Assembly (NCBI GenBank): GCA_023653245.1
Contig: JAMNXK010000038.1
Location: 1 to 10,567 of the forward strand
From: Tagaea sp.
GTDB lineage: Bacteria; Pseudomonadota; Alphaproteobacteria; CACIAM-22H2
DNA: 10,567 nucleotides
Direction of reading: 5' to 3'
Part shown: positions 1-6,875 of the stretch, in pieces
How the letters are laid out: each line of letters starts with the position of its first letter
Numbering within the stretch: the first letter of the stretch is position 1
Translations under genes and position numbers: made by a program
Notes under the pieces: model-generated
What the model saw: the letters and a program-made list of their open reading frames with translations, nothing else
What the model was told of the DNA's origin: nothing
Database searches by the model: none

Positions 1-665
1 CAGTCCGGCGAGCCGGCGGGGCAGACGAGGCGCACATGGAAATGCTCGTTATGGCCGCGCCAGGGCCGCAGCTTGCGCAGCCAAGCGCGGTCCGCACCCG
101 CCGTCTCGCACAGATGCTTCTTGATGGCGAAGTGAACGAGAATCCGATCGACGCGCGGATCGTCGGCGGCCAAGCGCAGCACGCGCGCATGATCGGAGCG
201 CCACAAAGCGGGGTCGACGCGGCGCTCGTCCGGCGTGGTGAGCTTGACGATCGCGATCTCCTCGCGTTCGGCCGGCGCCAGACGCGGCTTGGGATCGAGA
301 TTGAACCAGATATCGGCGTCGAGCCCGTTCTGATGGCTGCCATGCAAGCTCGCCATCGGCCCGCCGCGCGGCTGGGCGAGATCGCCGATATAGAGATCGC
401 CGAACCCCGCCTGGCGCGCGCGGACGCCCATGTCCTTCACGAAGGCCACGGTCGCCGGATGTCCCCAATGCCGATTGCGCGACACGCGCACGGCCTGATA
501 GCCCGGCCCTTCGTTGGGCAGACGCTCCGCACCCGCCAGACAGCCCGACGCCGGCCCGCCGAGCACGCGCGCCGGCCCCGGCACGGGATTGCGCACATCG
601 CCCCATTCCTTGGCCGACGCGGGCGCGGCCAACGCCACCAGCATCAAGACCAAGCTAAGCCGCAT
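1..665 (-). CDS. mepA: MepA-type murein endopeptidase (M74), C-terminus cut by window edge
   Basis: Periplasmic zinc metallopeptidase that cuts D-alanyl-meso-diaminopimelyl cross-links in peptidoglycan. 221 codons are visible from an ATG at 663-665; E. coli MepA is about 274 aa, so a short C-terminal part lies outside. Residues 1-18 form a signal peptide with an ASA|KE cleavage site. Then come GCLAGAERLP (41-50) and SRNRHWGHP (62-70), both MepA hallmarks. The zinc and active-site motifs are HGSHQNGLDADIW (108-120; H108, H111, D118) and HNEHFHVRL (205-213; H205, H208, H210), which line up with E. coli H110/H113/D120 and H206/H209/H211. Cysteines at 42, 186 and 214 fit the family's disulfides. 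The start lies 11 nt inside the end of the upstream ABC-F gene, so translation is probably coupled. The frame stays open to the window edge. Function is assigned by conserved motifs; cell biology is inferred from the family. Confidence 0.93.
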   Translation of the reverse strand, partial: MRLSLVLMLVALAAPASAKEWGDVRNPVPGPARVLGGPASGCLAGAERLPNEGPGYQAVRVSRNRHWGHPATVAFVKDMGVRARQAGFGDLYIGDLAQPRGGPMASLHGSHQNGLDADIWFNLDPKPRLAPAEREEIAIVKLTTPDERRVDPALWRSDHARVLRLAADDPRVDRILVHFAIKKHLCETAGADRAWLRKLRPWRGHNEHFHVRLVCPAGSPD

Positions 666-2520
666 CGGCTTCCTCCAAAGCTTGGGCGGCGGCGAGCCAC
701 CGCGCCTCGGCTTCATCCATCAGGGTCACGGCTTCCTTATGGCGCTTGGCGAGATCGGCGGCCTTGACGGGATTGGCGTAGAGATCGGGATCGGCCAGCG
801 CCGCGTCGAGCTTGGTCTTGGCGGCGGTGCGCTTGGCCAGTTCGGCTTCGGCGGTTTCCAGTTCCTTGCGCAGCGGCCCCAAGGCGGGCTTGGCGCGCGG
901 CGCCGCCGCCGGGGCCGCGACGGCTTTGGACTTCTCGCCGCCGCCGCGCTGGGCGCGGCGCTCGGCCAGGCAATGCGCGCGATACTCGTCGAGATCGCCC
1001 TCGAACGGCACGACCTGTCCGCCCGCGACCAGCCAAAGCCGGTCGCAGGTGAGTTCGAGCAGACTCCAATCGTGGGTGACGAGGATCACCGCACCCGCGA
1101 AATCGCCGATGGCGCCGACCAGCCTTTCGCGGCTGGCCATATCGAGATGGTTGGTCGGCTCGTCGAGGATCAGCAGCTGCGGGCGATGCGCGGTGGCGAG
1201 TGCGAAAGCCAGGCGCGCTTTCTCGCCGCCCGAGAGCTTGCCCGTCGGCGTTTCGGCCTTGATGCCCGAAAAGCCGAAGCGCGCGAGTCGCGCGCGGAGC
1301 TTCTCGTTGTTGTCGGTCGGGCGCAGATCGCTCAGATGCAGCAAGGCCGATCGGGCGAGATCGAACTCCTCGACCTGATGCTGGGCGAAAAAGCCGACAT
1401 CGAGACTGCGCGCGCGCGTCTCGCGCCCTTCCATCGGCGAAAGGCGTCCGGCGAACAGCTTGGCCAGCGTGGACTTGCCGTTGCCGTTCGCCCCCAGCAG
1501 GCCGATGCGATCCTCCGGATCGAGACGTAGATCGATCCCCTTGAGGATCGGCTTGCCCGGCACGTAGCCGACCGAGGCTTTGTCGTAGGTGATGAGCGGC
1601 GGCTTGGGCAGCTCGGGCTCGGGGAATTCGAAGCGGATGGTTTCCTCGTCGCGCTCGACCACGATGGGCGTGAGCTTCGCCAGCGCCTTCAAGCGCGACT
1701 GGGCTTGGCGCGCCTTGGTCGCCTTGGCGCGGAAGCGATCGACGAAAGCCTGCATGTGCTTGCGCTGCGCGTCGACCTTGGACGCCATCGCGGCCTGCTG
1801 GGCGAGGCGCTCCTGGCGCTGGCGCTCGAAGGATTCGAAATCGCCGGCGTAGAGCGTGAGCTTGCGATGCTCGAGATGCAGGATATGGGTGCAGACGGTG
1901 TCGAGCAGGCGGCGATCGTGGCTGACGACCAGCAGCGTGCCCGGGTATTTGGTCAGGTGATCCTCGAGCCAGAGGGCGCTTTCGAGATCGAGATGGTTGG
2001 TGGGCTCGTCGAGCAGCAGCACGTCGGGCCGCGCGAACAGCACCGCCCCCAGCGCCACGCGCATGCGCCACCCGCCCGAGAAATCCGACAGCGGCCGGTC
2101 TTGCGCGCGCGTGTCGAAGCCGAGCCCGGCCAGAATCGACGCCGCGCGCGACGGGGCGGCGTAGGCGTCGATCTCGGCCAAGCGCTCGTGGATTTCGGCC
2201 ACGCGCTCGCCATCCGCCCCCGCCTCTTCCTCGGCCAGCAGGGAAGCGCGCTCGGTGTCGGCCGCCAGCACGAAATCGAGCGGCGTTTGAGCGCCGCCCG
2301 GCGCTTCCTGGGCGACCCAGCCGAGCTTGGCGCGCTTGGGCAGCGAAACCGAGCCTTTGTCCGGGGCGATCAGGCCGCGCAAACAGGCGATCAGCGTGGA
2401 TTTTCCGGCGCCATTGCGGCCGACCAAGCCCACGCGCTTGCCGTCGGGGATCAAAGCGGTCGAATCCTCGATCAAGGTGAGGCCGGCCACGCGCAAAGTC
2501 AGGGTGTCGATCGCGATCAT
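655..2520 (-). CDS. ABC-F family ATPase, YheS-like
   Basis: A cytosolic twin-ATPase of the ABC-F family, whose members act on ribosomes rather than as transporters; no membrane segments are visible. The 621 aa match E. coli YheS (637 aa) in layout. NBD1 has Walker A GRNGAGKST (34-42), signature SDFSGGWRMR (145-154), Walker B LLLDEPTNHLD (168-178) and the switch His in SHDRR (200-204). The interdomain linker (about 230-300) has the YheS-like stretch DRFRAKATKARQAQSR (261-276). NBD2 has GANGNGKST (343-351), LSGGEKARLA (429-438), ILDEPTNHLD (451-460) and THDWS (482-486). A charged Ala/Lys/Glu-rich C-terminal tail (about 515-621) is probably coiled coil, as in YheS and Uup. A GGAAG at 2525-2529 (as CTTCC on the plus strand) lies 4 nt before the ATG and supports this start. 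The gene is divergent from the phosphatase gene with 43 bp between them and runs into mepA. Uup is the alternative subfamily, but the signature and linker favour YheS. Confidence 0.95.
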   Translation of the reverse strand: MIAIDTLTLRVAGLTLIEDSTALIPDGKRVGLVGRNGAGKSTLIACLRGLIAPDKGSVSLPKRAKLGWVAQEAPGGAQTPLDFVLAADTERASLLAEEEAGADGERVAEIHERLAEIDAYAAPSRAASILAGLGFDTRAQDRPLSDFSGGWRMRVALGAVLFARPDVLLLDEPTNHLDLESALWLEDHLTKYPGTLLVVSHDRRLLDTVCTHILHLEHRKLTLYAGDFESFERQRQERLAQQAAMASKVDAQRKHMQAFVDRFRAKATKARQAQSRLKALAKLTPIVVERDEETIRFEFPEPELPKPPLITYDKASVGYVPGKPILKGIDLRLDPEDRIGLLGANGNGKSTLAKLFAGRLSPMEGRETRARSLDVGFFAQHQVEEFDLARSALLHLSDLRPTDNNEKLRARLARFGFSGIKAETPTGKLSGGEKARLAFALATAHRPQLLILDEPTNHLDMASRERLVGAIGDFAGAVILVTHDWSLLELTCDRLWLVAGGQVVPFEGDLDEYRAHCLAERRAQRGGGEKSKAVAAPAAAPRAKPALGPLRKELETAEAELAKRTAAKTKLDAALADPDLYANPVKAADLAKRHKEAVTLMDEAEARWLAAAQALEEADAA

Positions 2521-2563
2521 CGTGCTTCCATATAGACCATCTTCCCCGTAGTTTCAGCGTCTT
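2521..2563. promoter_or_regulatory. Short divergent spacer between ABC-F and phosphatase genes
   Basis: This 43-bp gap must serve two divergent transcription units. It is AT-richer than its surroundings and holds TATAGA at 2531-2536, a partial match to a -10 element for the plus-strand operon, 27 nt before the phosphatase ATG. No convincing -35 box lies inside the gap, so any -35 would fall in the ABC-F coding region. The minus-strand gene has a recognisable ribosome-binding site here (2525-2529), whereas the plus-strand gene has none. The promoter assignment is weak. Confidence 0.3.
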
Positions 2564-3346
2564 ATGACCGACGAAATCGCCCGAAAAACCCTCGCCGCCG
2601 CCGCCATCGCCCGATCCGCCGGCGATCTGCAGCGCAAATTCTTCGGCGATCGGGCCGCGATCGGCCTGACGTTCAAGGGACCGCAGGATTATCTGACCGC
2701 CGCCGACGGCGCGGTCGAGAAGCTCGTGATGGGCATGATCCGCGAGGCCTTCCCCAAAGACGACGTGCTGGGCGAGGAAACCGGCGGCAGCCACGACACG
2801 AGCGCGCTGTGGGTGATCGATCCCATCGACGGCACGGCGAATTTCGCCAACGGCATTCCGCATTTCTGCATCTCGATCGCCTATGTTCACGAAGGCCGCG
2901 AGGAGATCGGGGCGATCTACGATCCCATGCGCGACGAGCTGTTCTTGGCCCGGCGCGGCGTCTTCGCCACTTGCAACGGCGCGCCCATGAAGGTCGCCGC
3001 CACGTCCGAGATGGCGCGCGCGCAGCTCGAATTGGGCTGGTCGCCGCGCCGCCCGGTCGCGGCCTATACGGCGATGATCGAACGCGCGGTCGATGCGGGG
3101 GCGTCGTTCCGGCGCGCAGGGTCGGGCGCGCTCGGGATCGCCTATGTCGCCGCCGGGCGCTGCGACGGCTACGCCGAACTCCACATCAATTCCTGGGACT
3201 GCCTCGCGGGCATCGTGATGGTGCGCGAGGCCGGCGGGCGGACCAACGATTTCTTGGGCGCGAGTGGGCTCGACAAGGGCGCGCCGATCCTGTGCGCCCC
3301 GCCGGCTTTGTACGATGCGCTCGTGTCCGTGGCGGGACTTTCCTGA
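2564..3346 (+). CDS. Inositol monophosphatase family protein
   Basis: A cytosolic, magnesium-dependent, lithium-sensitive-type phosphomonoesterase of the FIG/IMPase superfamily. The 260-aa length is normal. Visible motifs: GEE at 70-72 (metal-binding Glu), motif A IDPIDGTANF at 85-94 (D86 and D89 bind metal; G90 and T91 bind phosphate) and motif B SWDCLAGIVMVREAGG at 210-225 (D212 metal ligand). All catalytic residues appear intact. Substrate cannot be read from sequence: inositol-1-phosphate, histidinol phosphate (HisN type) and 3'-phosphoadenosine phosphates (CysQ type) are all used by relatives. It is the first gene of a tight four-gene run, with the AtuA-like gene starting 1 nt after its stop, so its substrate may be linked to that uncharacterised protein. 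There is no clear Shine-Dalgarno before the ATG; the start is chosen because the alignable N-terminal helix begins at once and the divergent gene lies just upstream. Confidence 0.94.
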   Translation: MTDEIARKTLAAAAIARSAGDLQRKFFGDRAAIGLTFKGPQDYLTAADGAVEKLVMGMIREAFPKDDVLGEETGGSHDTSALWVIDPIDGTANFANGIPHFCISIAYVHEGREEIGAIYDPMRDELFLARRGVFATCNGAPMKVAATSEMARAQLELGWSPRRPVAAYTAMIERAVDAGASFRRAGSGALGIAYVAAGRCDGYAELHINSWDCLAGIVMVREAGGRTNDFLGASGLDKGAPILCAPPALYDALVSVAGLS

Positions 3347-3347
3347 C

Positions 3348-4604
3348 ATGCGCCTTGCCCATGCCGGCCGCGGCTTTCGCCCCGACGAAACCAAGGAGCT
3401 GCTGGTCCATCTCCTGGCCGGGCCGGGCCCGCATTGCCTGATGCTTCGCTTGACCGCGCGGGACGTCGAGCGCGCGCTCGGTCCCGTGCTGATCGAGTGT
3501 CTGTCGGGGCGCGTGCGGCTGGCCATCGAAGTGCCCTCGGGCGAGCCCGCTCCGGTCGCCAACGCGATCAACGCGCTCGCCGCCAAGCTCGGACGGCGCC
3601 GGCCGCGCGTCGGCACGATCGAAGGCAACGATTTGCTGGCCACGCAAGTCGGCGCCTCGCTGTTGGGCCTGCCTTGCGATCCGCCGCCGCCGCCCGAGTC
3701 GACGCTGGTCGCCGCGAGCGTGCGCTTCGGGGCCGCCCCGCTGCTCGCCTTGTTCGCCAAGGGGGCGGAGGCGATCGTCAGCGGGCCCCTGGCGCCGTCG
3801 GCGACCGCGATCGCTTTCGCGCGCCATTGCCATCGCTGGCCGGAAACCGACTACGCGCGGATCGCCGCCGCCGCGGCCGCCGGACGCATTCTCGCGGCCG
3901 GTGCCGGTGCGGTCGGCGGCGATCTGTTCGACCCTGCGATCGACGCGATGCGCGAGATCGGCCTGCCGCTGGTCGAGATCGCGGAAGACGGGCTCGCGAC
4001 GTTCGAGAGCACGCGCGATCCGCCGCCGGTGGCGGGGCTGGCCCTCGCCTTGCTCGACGGGCTCGAGGATCCGCGCCACGTCGCCGGCCCCGACGTGACG
4101 CTCGATCTGGACGACGCCACGCTGATCGGCCCGCGGCTTTCGGGCGTGCGGGGCAGCGCCCCGCCTTTGCGTCTGCCGGGCAACTTGACCTTCGAGATCG
4201 GCTTCGTGGGCGAAGGCGAACTCGCTTATGGCGGCACGGGCGCCGCGGGCCGCGCCATCGCCGCCGCCAGGATCCTCGAAACGCGGCTCCAAACCCTGCC
4301 GCCCGATTGCCGCGCGCGGGTGGAGATCGTCGGCATCGATTCCGCGACGCGCGGCGCGGGCGCGCGTGCCGCCGATCTTGCCGTCGTGCCGGGCAAGGAC
4401 GTACGCTTGCGACTGGCGGTGCGCGGGCCCGCGCGCGCCGACGTCGAAGCCGCCTTGGCCGAGTTCGCCGGCTTGGCGACATTCGGCCCCGCAGGTGCGG
4501 GCGGCGTGCGCCAAAGCGCGCATCCCGAGCGGCGCGTCTCGACCACCGTCGTCCCGCATGCGCTCGCCGGTCCGCGCACCTCGCTGCTGGAGGCCGACAC
4601 GTGA
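3348..4604 (+). CDS. Divergent DUF1446 / AtuA-like protein
   Basis: 418 aa, without signal peptide or clear membrane segments. Similarity to the AtuA (acyclic terpene utilisation, DUF1446) family is recognised from a series of collinear landmarks: IEGNDLL (91-97; family usually has an acidic G-D-D/N-D-L pattern), GAEAIVSGPLAPSATAIAF (139-157; relatives read roughly A-D-I-V-V-T-G-R-x-A-D-A), GAGAVGGDLFDP (185-196), GLPLVEIAEDG (205-215), VAGPDVTLDLDD (245-256), SGVRGSAPP (265-273) and FVGEGELAYGG (286-296). The end, around VSTTVVPHAL (397-406), matches where DUF1446 normally finishes, so the C-terminus is complete. The N-terminus is odd: the glycine-rich G-x-G-A-G-F-x-G-D motif is replaced by HAGRGFRPD (5-13) and the region before IEGND is shortened. 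AtuA is needed for citronellol/geraniol catabolism in Pseudomonas, but its biochemistry is not established, so no reaction is assigned. It starts 1 nt after the phosphatase stop and overlaps the next gene by 4 nt. Confidence 0.72.
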   Translation: MRLAHAGRGFRPDETKELLVHLLAGPGPHCLMLRLTARDVERALGPVLIECLSGRVRLAIEVPSGEPAPVANAINALAAKLGRRRPRVGTIEGNDLLATQVGASLLGLPCDPPPPPESTLVAASVRFGAAPLLALFAKGAEAIVSGPLAPSATAIAFARHCHRWPETDYARIAAAAAAGRILAAGAGAVGGDLFDPAIDAMREIGLPLVEIAEDGLATFESTRDPPPVAGLALALLDGLEDPRHVAGPDVTLDLDDATLIGPRLSGVRGSAPPLRLPGNLTFEIGFVGEGELAYGGTGAAGRAIAAARILETRLQTLPPDCRARVEIVGIDSATRGAGARAADLAVVPGKDVRLRLAVRGPARADVEAALAEFAGLATFGPAGAGGVRQSAHPERRVSTTVVPHALAGPRTSLLEADT

Positions 4605-4966
4605 GCGCCCTGGTTCCGTTGCGATTGCTGGCCCGGGCGCGCGCGCGCGCGGCTGGCTCCAGTCTGGTCATCGCGCTCGCCTTGCGCGATCCGGAGGATT
4701 GGCGCGCCGTGCGCGCGGGCACCAGTGCGGCCAAGATCGGCGCGTGGCTATCGTCGTTGCGGCCGCGCACGGTGCGGCGCGTCGAACTCGCCGGATTGGC
4801 GAGTTTCCATTTCCGCTTCGAGGCGGTGGTGGGGGCCGGTCGCGGCCACGATCTGGCTTTCGACATCGACGGCCGCGCTTTCGCGCAGAAGCTCCTCGAC
4901 ATGCCCGTCGAAGTCGAGCGCGAACGCGCCGACACGTTGACGCGCGCCCTTCCCGGCCCCATCTGA
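4601..4966 (+). CDS. Small protein resembling the AtuA C-terminal domain
   Basis: 121 aa, starting at a GTG that overlaps the preceding stop as GTGA (4601-4604), the usual signature of translational coupling. Residues 4-105 follow the plan of the roughly 100-aa domain found fused to, or encoded just after, AtuA/DUF1446 proteins: VPLRLLARARA (5-15), an aliphatic strand and RDPEDW (29-34), a helix AKIGAWL (44-50), VRRVELAGLASFHFRFEAVV (58-77) where relatives read about R-Y-E-L-P-N-L-x-A-L-N-F, and a final FAQKLLDMPVEV (94-105) matching the usual L-L-x-M-x-V/I. The most conserved motif of the family, H-A-R-S-G-D-K-G-D-x-x-N-I-G, is absent; RARARAAGSSLVIAL stands there. That suggests lost or altered activity, or a scaffold role. 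No later start fits better, since the conserved region begins at once. The family call is by motif order only and the function is unknown. Confidence 0.62.
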   Translation: MSALVPLRLLARARARAAGSSLVIALALRDPEDWRAVRAGTSAAKIGAWLSSLRPRTVRRVELAGLASFHFRFEAVVGAGRGHDLAFDIDGRAFAQKLLDMPVEVERERADTLTRALPGPI

Positions 4967-4973
4967 GTCCGCC

Positions 4974-5552
4974 ATGGACCTCCAGCAAATCCTCGACCTC
5001 GTGCGCGAGCAAGGCAACGCGATCTATATGCTCGTGGCCACGGGCGCGTTCTGGAATTCGATGCTGCTGCCGATCTTCGCGGGCTACGCCGTGCATCTCG
5101 ACGCGCTCGCCTACTGGCCCACGGTCGCGGCCGTGTGGTTCGGCGGCACGGTCGGGGACGAGGTGCGGTTTTTCCTCGCGCGCCGCTTCGGCTCGCAATT
5201 GTTCGAAGCGTTCCCGCGTTTTCGCACCGGCATCGAGAAGGCCGCGCGCGTGGTCGAGCGGCATCAATGGTGGATGATGTTCGTCTACCGCTACCCGCAC
5301 GGCATCCGCGGGCTGGCGGGCTTCGCCTTCGGTCTGTCGAGCATGCCGCGCTGGCGATTCTCGGCGCTCAACGTCGTCTCGGCCGGCATCTGGGCGAATG
5401 TGCTGGTCGGGGTCGGCTACGGCTTCGCGCATGTGTCGGACAAGGCGCTGGGCGAAACCGCGACCCAAACCGCTTTGGTCCTGCTGGTGGCGTTCCTCGC
5501 GCTCGCTTGGTTCTTGTCCAAGCGCCTGGAAGAAGCGGTCGAGCGGCGCTGA
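4974..5552 (+). CDS. DedA family membrane protein
   Basis: A 192-aa inner-membrane protein of the DedA/VTT (SNARE-associated Golgi) family, whose members include undecaprenyl-phosphate and phospholipid flippases and support proton-motive force. Hydrophobic or re-entrant segments lie at about 17-40, 46-60, 132-152 and 165-182. Family landmarks: GGTVGDEVRFFLARRFG (57-73), equal to the G-x-x-x-G-D-x-x-x-Y-x-x-G-R-x-x-G box, and VYRYPHGIRGLAGFAFG (104-120) with the two conserved arginines R106 and R112, followed by W140 and GVGYGFA (146-152). The N-terminal re-entrant loop reads FWNSMLLP (26-33) where E. coli YqjA has an essential Glu in F-L-E-N-G-L-L-P, and the following P-G-D/E is also missing. 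It is the last gene of the run, 7 nt after the AtuA-C-like gene, without a clear Shine-Dalgarno. Its stop codon directly abuts that of the convergent pentapeptide-repeat gene. Confidence 0.88.
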   Translation: MDLQQILDLVREQGNAIYMLVATGAFWNSMLLPIFAGYAVHLDALAYWPTVAAVWFGGTVGDEVRFFLARRFGSQLFEAFPRFRTGIEKAARVVERHQWWMMFVYRYPHGIRGLAGFAFGLSSMPRWRFSALNVVSAGIWANVLVGVGYGFAHVSDKALGETATQTALVLLVAFLALAWFLSKRLEEAVERR

Positions 5553-6875
5553 TTACAGGGCCGCGTCGAGCCCGGTCGTGCCGCGCGTGTCGGCGCCGTC
5601 GACATTCGCACCGCGCATGTCCGCGCCCGTGAAGTCGCAATCGAGCAGGATCGCATCCTTGAGATTGGCCTCGCGCAGATCGGCGCGGCGCAAGGTGGCG
5701 CCCGACAGATCGGCCTTGGTGAGATTGGCCCCGCGCATATCGGCACCCGACAGATTGGCTTCGCGCAGCCGCGTGTTCCAATTGCGCTGGTTCATCGAAT
5801 CGACCGGCATGGGCGACAGATCCGCGTCGCGCAATTTGACGCCGGTCATCGTCGCCTTGTCGAATTTCGAGCCCTGAAGCTTCGCGGAAACCAGATCGCA
5901 ATTCGCCATGAAGGCCGAGGAGAAATCGGCCATCTGGAAATAGGCGCCGGTCAGCTTCGCGTCGCGCAGGATCGACAGGCCCATGCGTCCGGCCGACAGG
6001 TTGACGCCCGGCGCGTTGAGCGCGGCGAGGTTCACGCGCTCGAAATCGGCTTGCGCGCCGCCCCGCCCTTCGGTCTTGAGCCATTCGAGATGGTCGATGA
6101 AGATCTGCTGGATCGATTTCTCCAGGCTGTCGATATTGACCGGCAGCACGGCTTTGGACGTGTCGACGCGCGCCAGATCCTTGGTGCCGAAATTGGACGC
6201 GGTGAGATCCGCCCCTTCCAGATTCGTGTTGTCGAGCAGCGCGCCGGCGAGCGTCGCGCCGTGCAGAATGCAATTCGACAAATTGGCGTTGGTGAGGTCG
6301 GCACCGGTCAGCACCACGCCCGACAGGTCGGAGTTCGACAGATCGGCCTCGCGCAAGACCGCGCCGCGCAGGATGCAGCCGGTCAAATCCGTGCGCGGAC
6401 CGAAGACGCGGCTCATCTTCGCGTTGGTCAGATCCGCGTTGTTGAACTTGGAATCGGTGATGACCGCGCCCTGGCGCTGGTTGTTGTGGTACGAGAAATT
6501 GCCTTCCTTGTCGCGCACGATGATGAACCCGTCGCGGATGTCGGCGGCGGTCAGGTTCGCGCGTTCGAGATTGGCGCGTTTGAGCTGCACGCCGCGCAGA
6601 TCGGCCTTGGACAGATCGGCCTCGTGCAGGTCGCAGCCGGTCAGATCGGCGCCGAACAGATTGGCGCGGCTGAGCTTGGCCTTGCCGAAATCCGACTCGC
6701 AAAGATAGGCGCCGACCAGCTCGGCCTCGGAAAGATTGCGCCCGCGAAAATTCATCCGCTCGGCGATCTTGAAGGACAGCACCAGGCGCATGCCGCCGGT
6801 GATGCCCTTGGCCATCTTTTCGTGCAGACCGACGGCCTGGTTGACTTCCTGCTGGCTGACTTTGGCGCTGGCCAT
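5553..6875 (-). CDS. Pentapeptide-repeat protein (right-handed beta-helix)
   Basis: 440 aa dominated by A(D/N)LXX pentapeptide repeats, which fold as a square right-handed beta-helix. Repeat blocks lie at about 42-116, 139-235, 278-355 and 369-430; typical stretches are ANLFGADLTGCDLHEADLSK (71-90) and GADMRGANVDGAD (417-429). Breaks come at 117-138, a charged hairpin-like insert with RDKEGNFSYHNN (121-132), and at 236-277, which holds a helical unit IQQIFIDHLEWLKTEGRGGA (255-274) similar to the helix-plus-glycine linker seen in other alphaproteobacterial repeat proteins. The N-terminus, VNQAVGLHEKMAKGITGGMR (11-30), looks like a second copy of that unit. No signal peptide or transmembrane helix is visible, so it is probably cytoplasmic. 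The frame stays open far upstream, but only this ATG precedes the repeat-type sequence; the extension is a mirror of the ligase gene. Molecular function is unknown. DNA mimicry of the Qnr type is possible but unsupported, as no gyrase context is seen. Confidence 0.93.
   Translation of the reverse strand: MASAKVSQQEVNQAVGLHEKMAKGITGGMRLVLSFKIAERMNFRGRNLSEAELVGAYLCESDFGKAKLSRANLFGADLTGCDLHEADLSKADLRGVQLKRANLERANLTAADIRDGFIIVRDKEGNFSYHNNQRQGAVITDSKFNNADLTNAKMSRVFGPRTDLTGCILRGAVLREADLSNSDLSGVVLTGADLTNANLSNCILHGATLAGALLDNTNLEGADLTASNFGTKDLARVDTSKAVLPVNIDSLEKSIQQIFIDHLEWLKTEGRGGAQADFERVNLAALNAPGVNLSAGRMGLSILRDAKLTGAYFQMADFSSAFMANCDLVSAKLQGSKFDKATMTGVKLRDADLSPMPVDSMNQRNWNTRLREANLSGADMRGANLTKADLSGATLRRADLREANLKDAILLDCDFTGADMRGANVDGADTRGTTGLDAAL

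Noticed and set aside
36..767. A plus-strand frame across the left end
   Set aside because: The minus strand holds an unmistakable MepA sequence with signal peptide and zinc motifs. The plus-strand translation has no family pattern.
737..3760. A minus-strand frame of about 1000 codons across the ABC-F, phosphatase and AtuA-like genes
   Set aside because: It overlaps three genes with clear families and reads as low-complexity Arg/Gly/Ala sequence. It is an antisense or shifted shadow.
3186..4559. A minus-strand frame opposite the AtuA-like gene
   Set aside because: It contains no recognisable motif and its residue use is that of antisense GC-rich DNA, whereas the plus strand shows collinear DUF1446 landmarks.
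4560..4640. Possible frameshift splitting a single fused AtuA protein into two genes
   Set aside because: The first protein ends where DUF1446 normally ends, and the second begins at a GTGA overlap with the domain start. Split pairs are a normal form of the family, so a natural gene pair is more likely than an error.
5560..6780. Short-period DNA repetition suggestive of a CRISPR array or satellite
   Set aside because: The period is about 15 nt, in frame, and encodes pentapeptide repeats. There are no conserved direct repeats with unique spacers.
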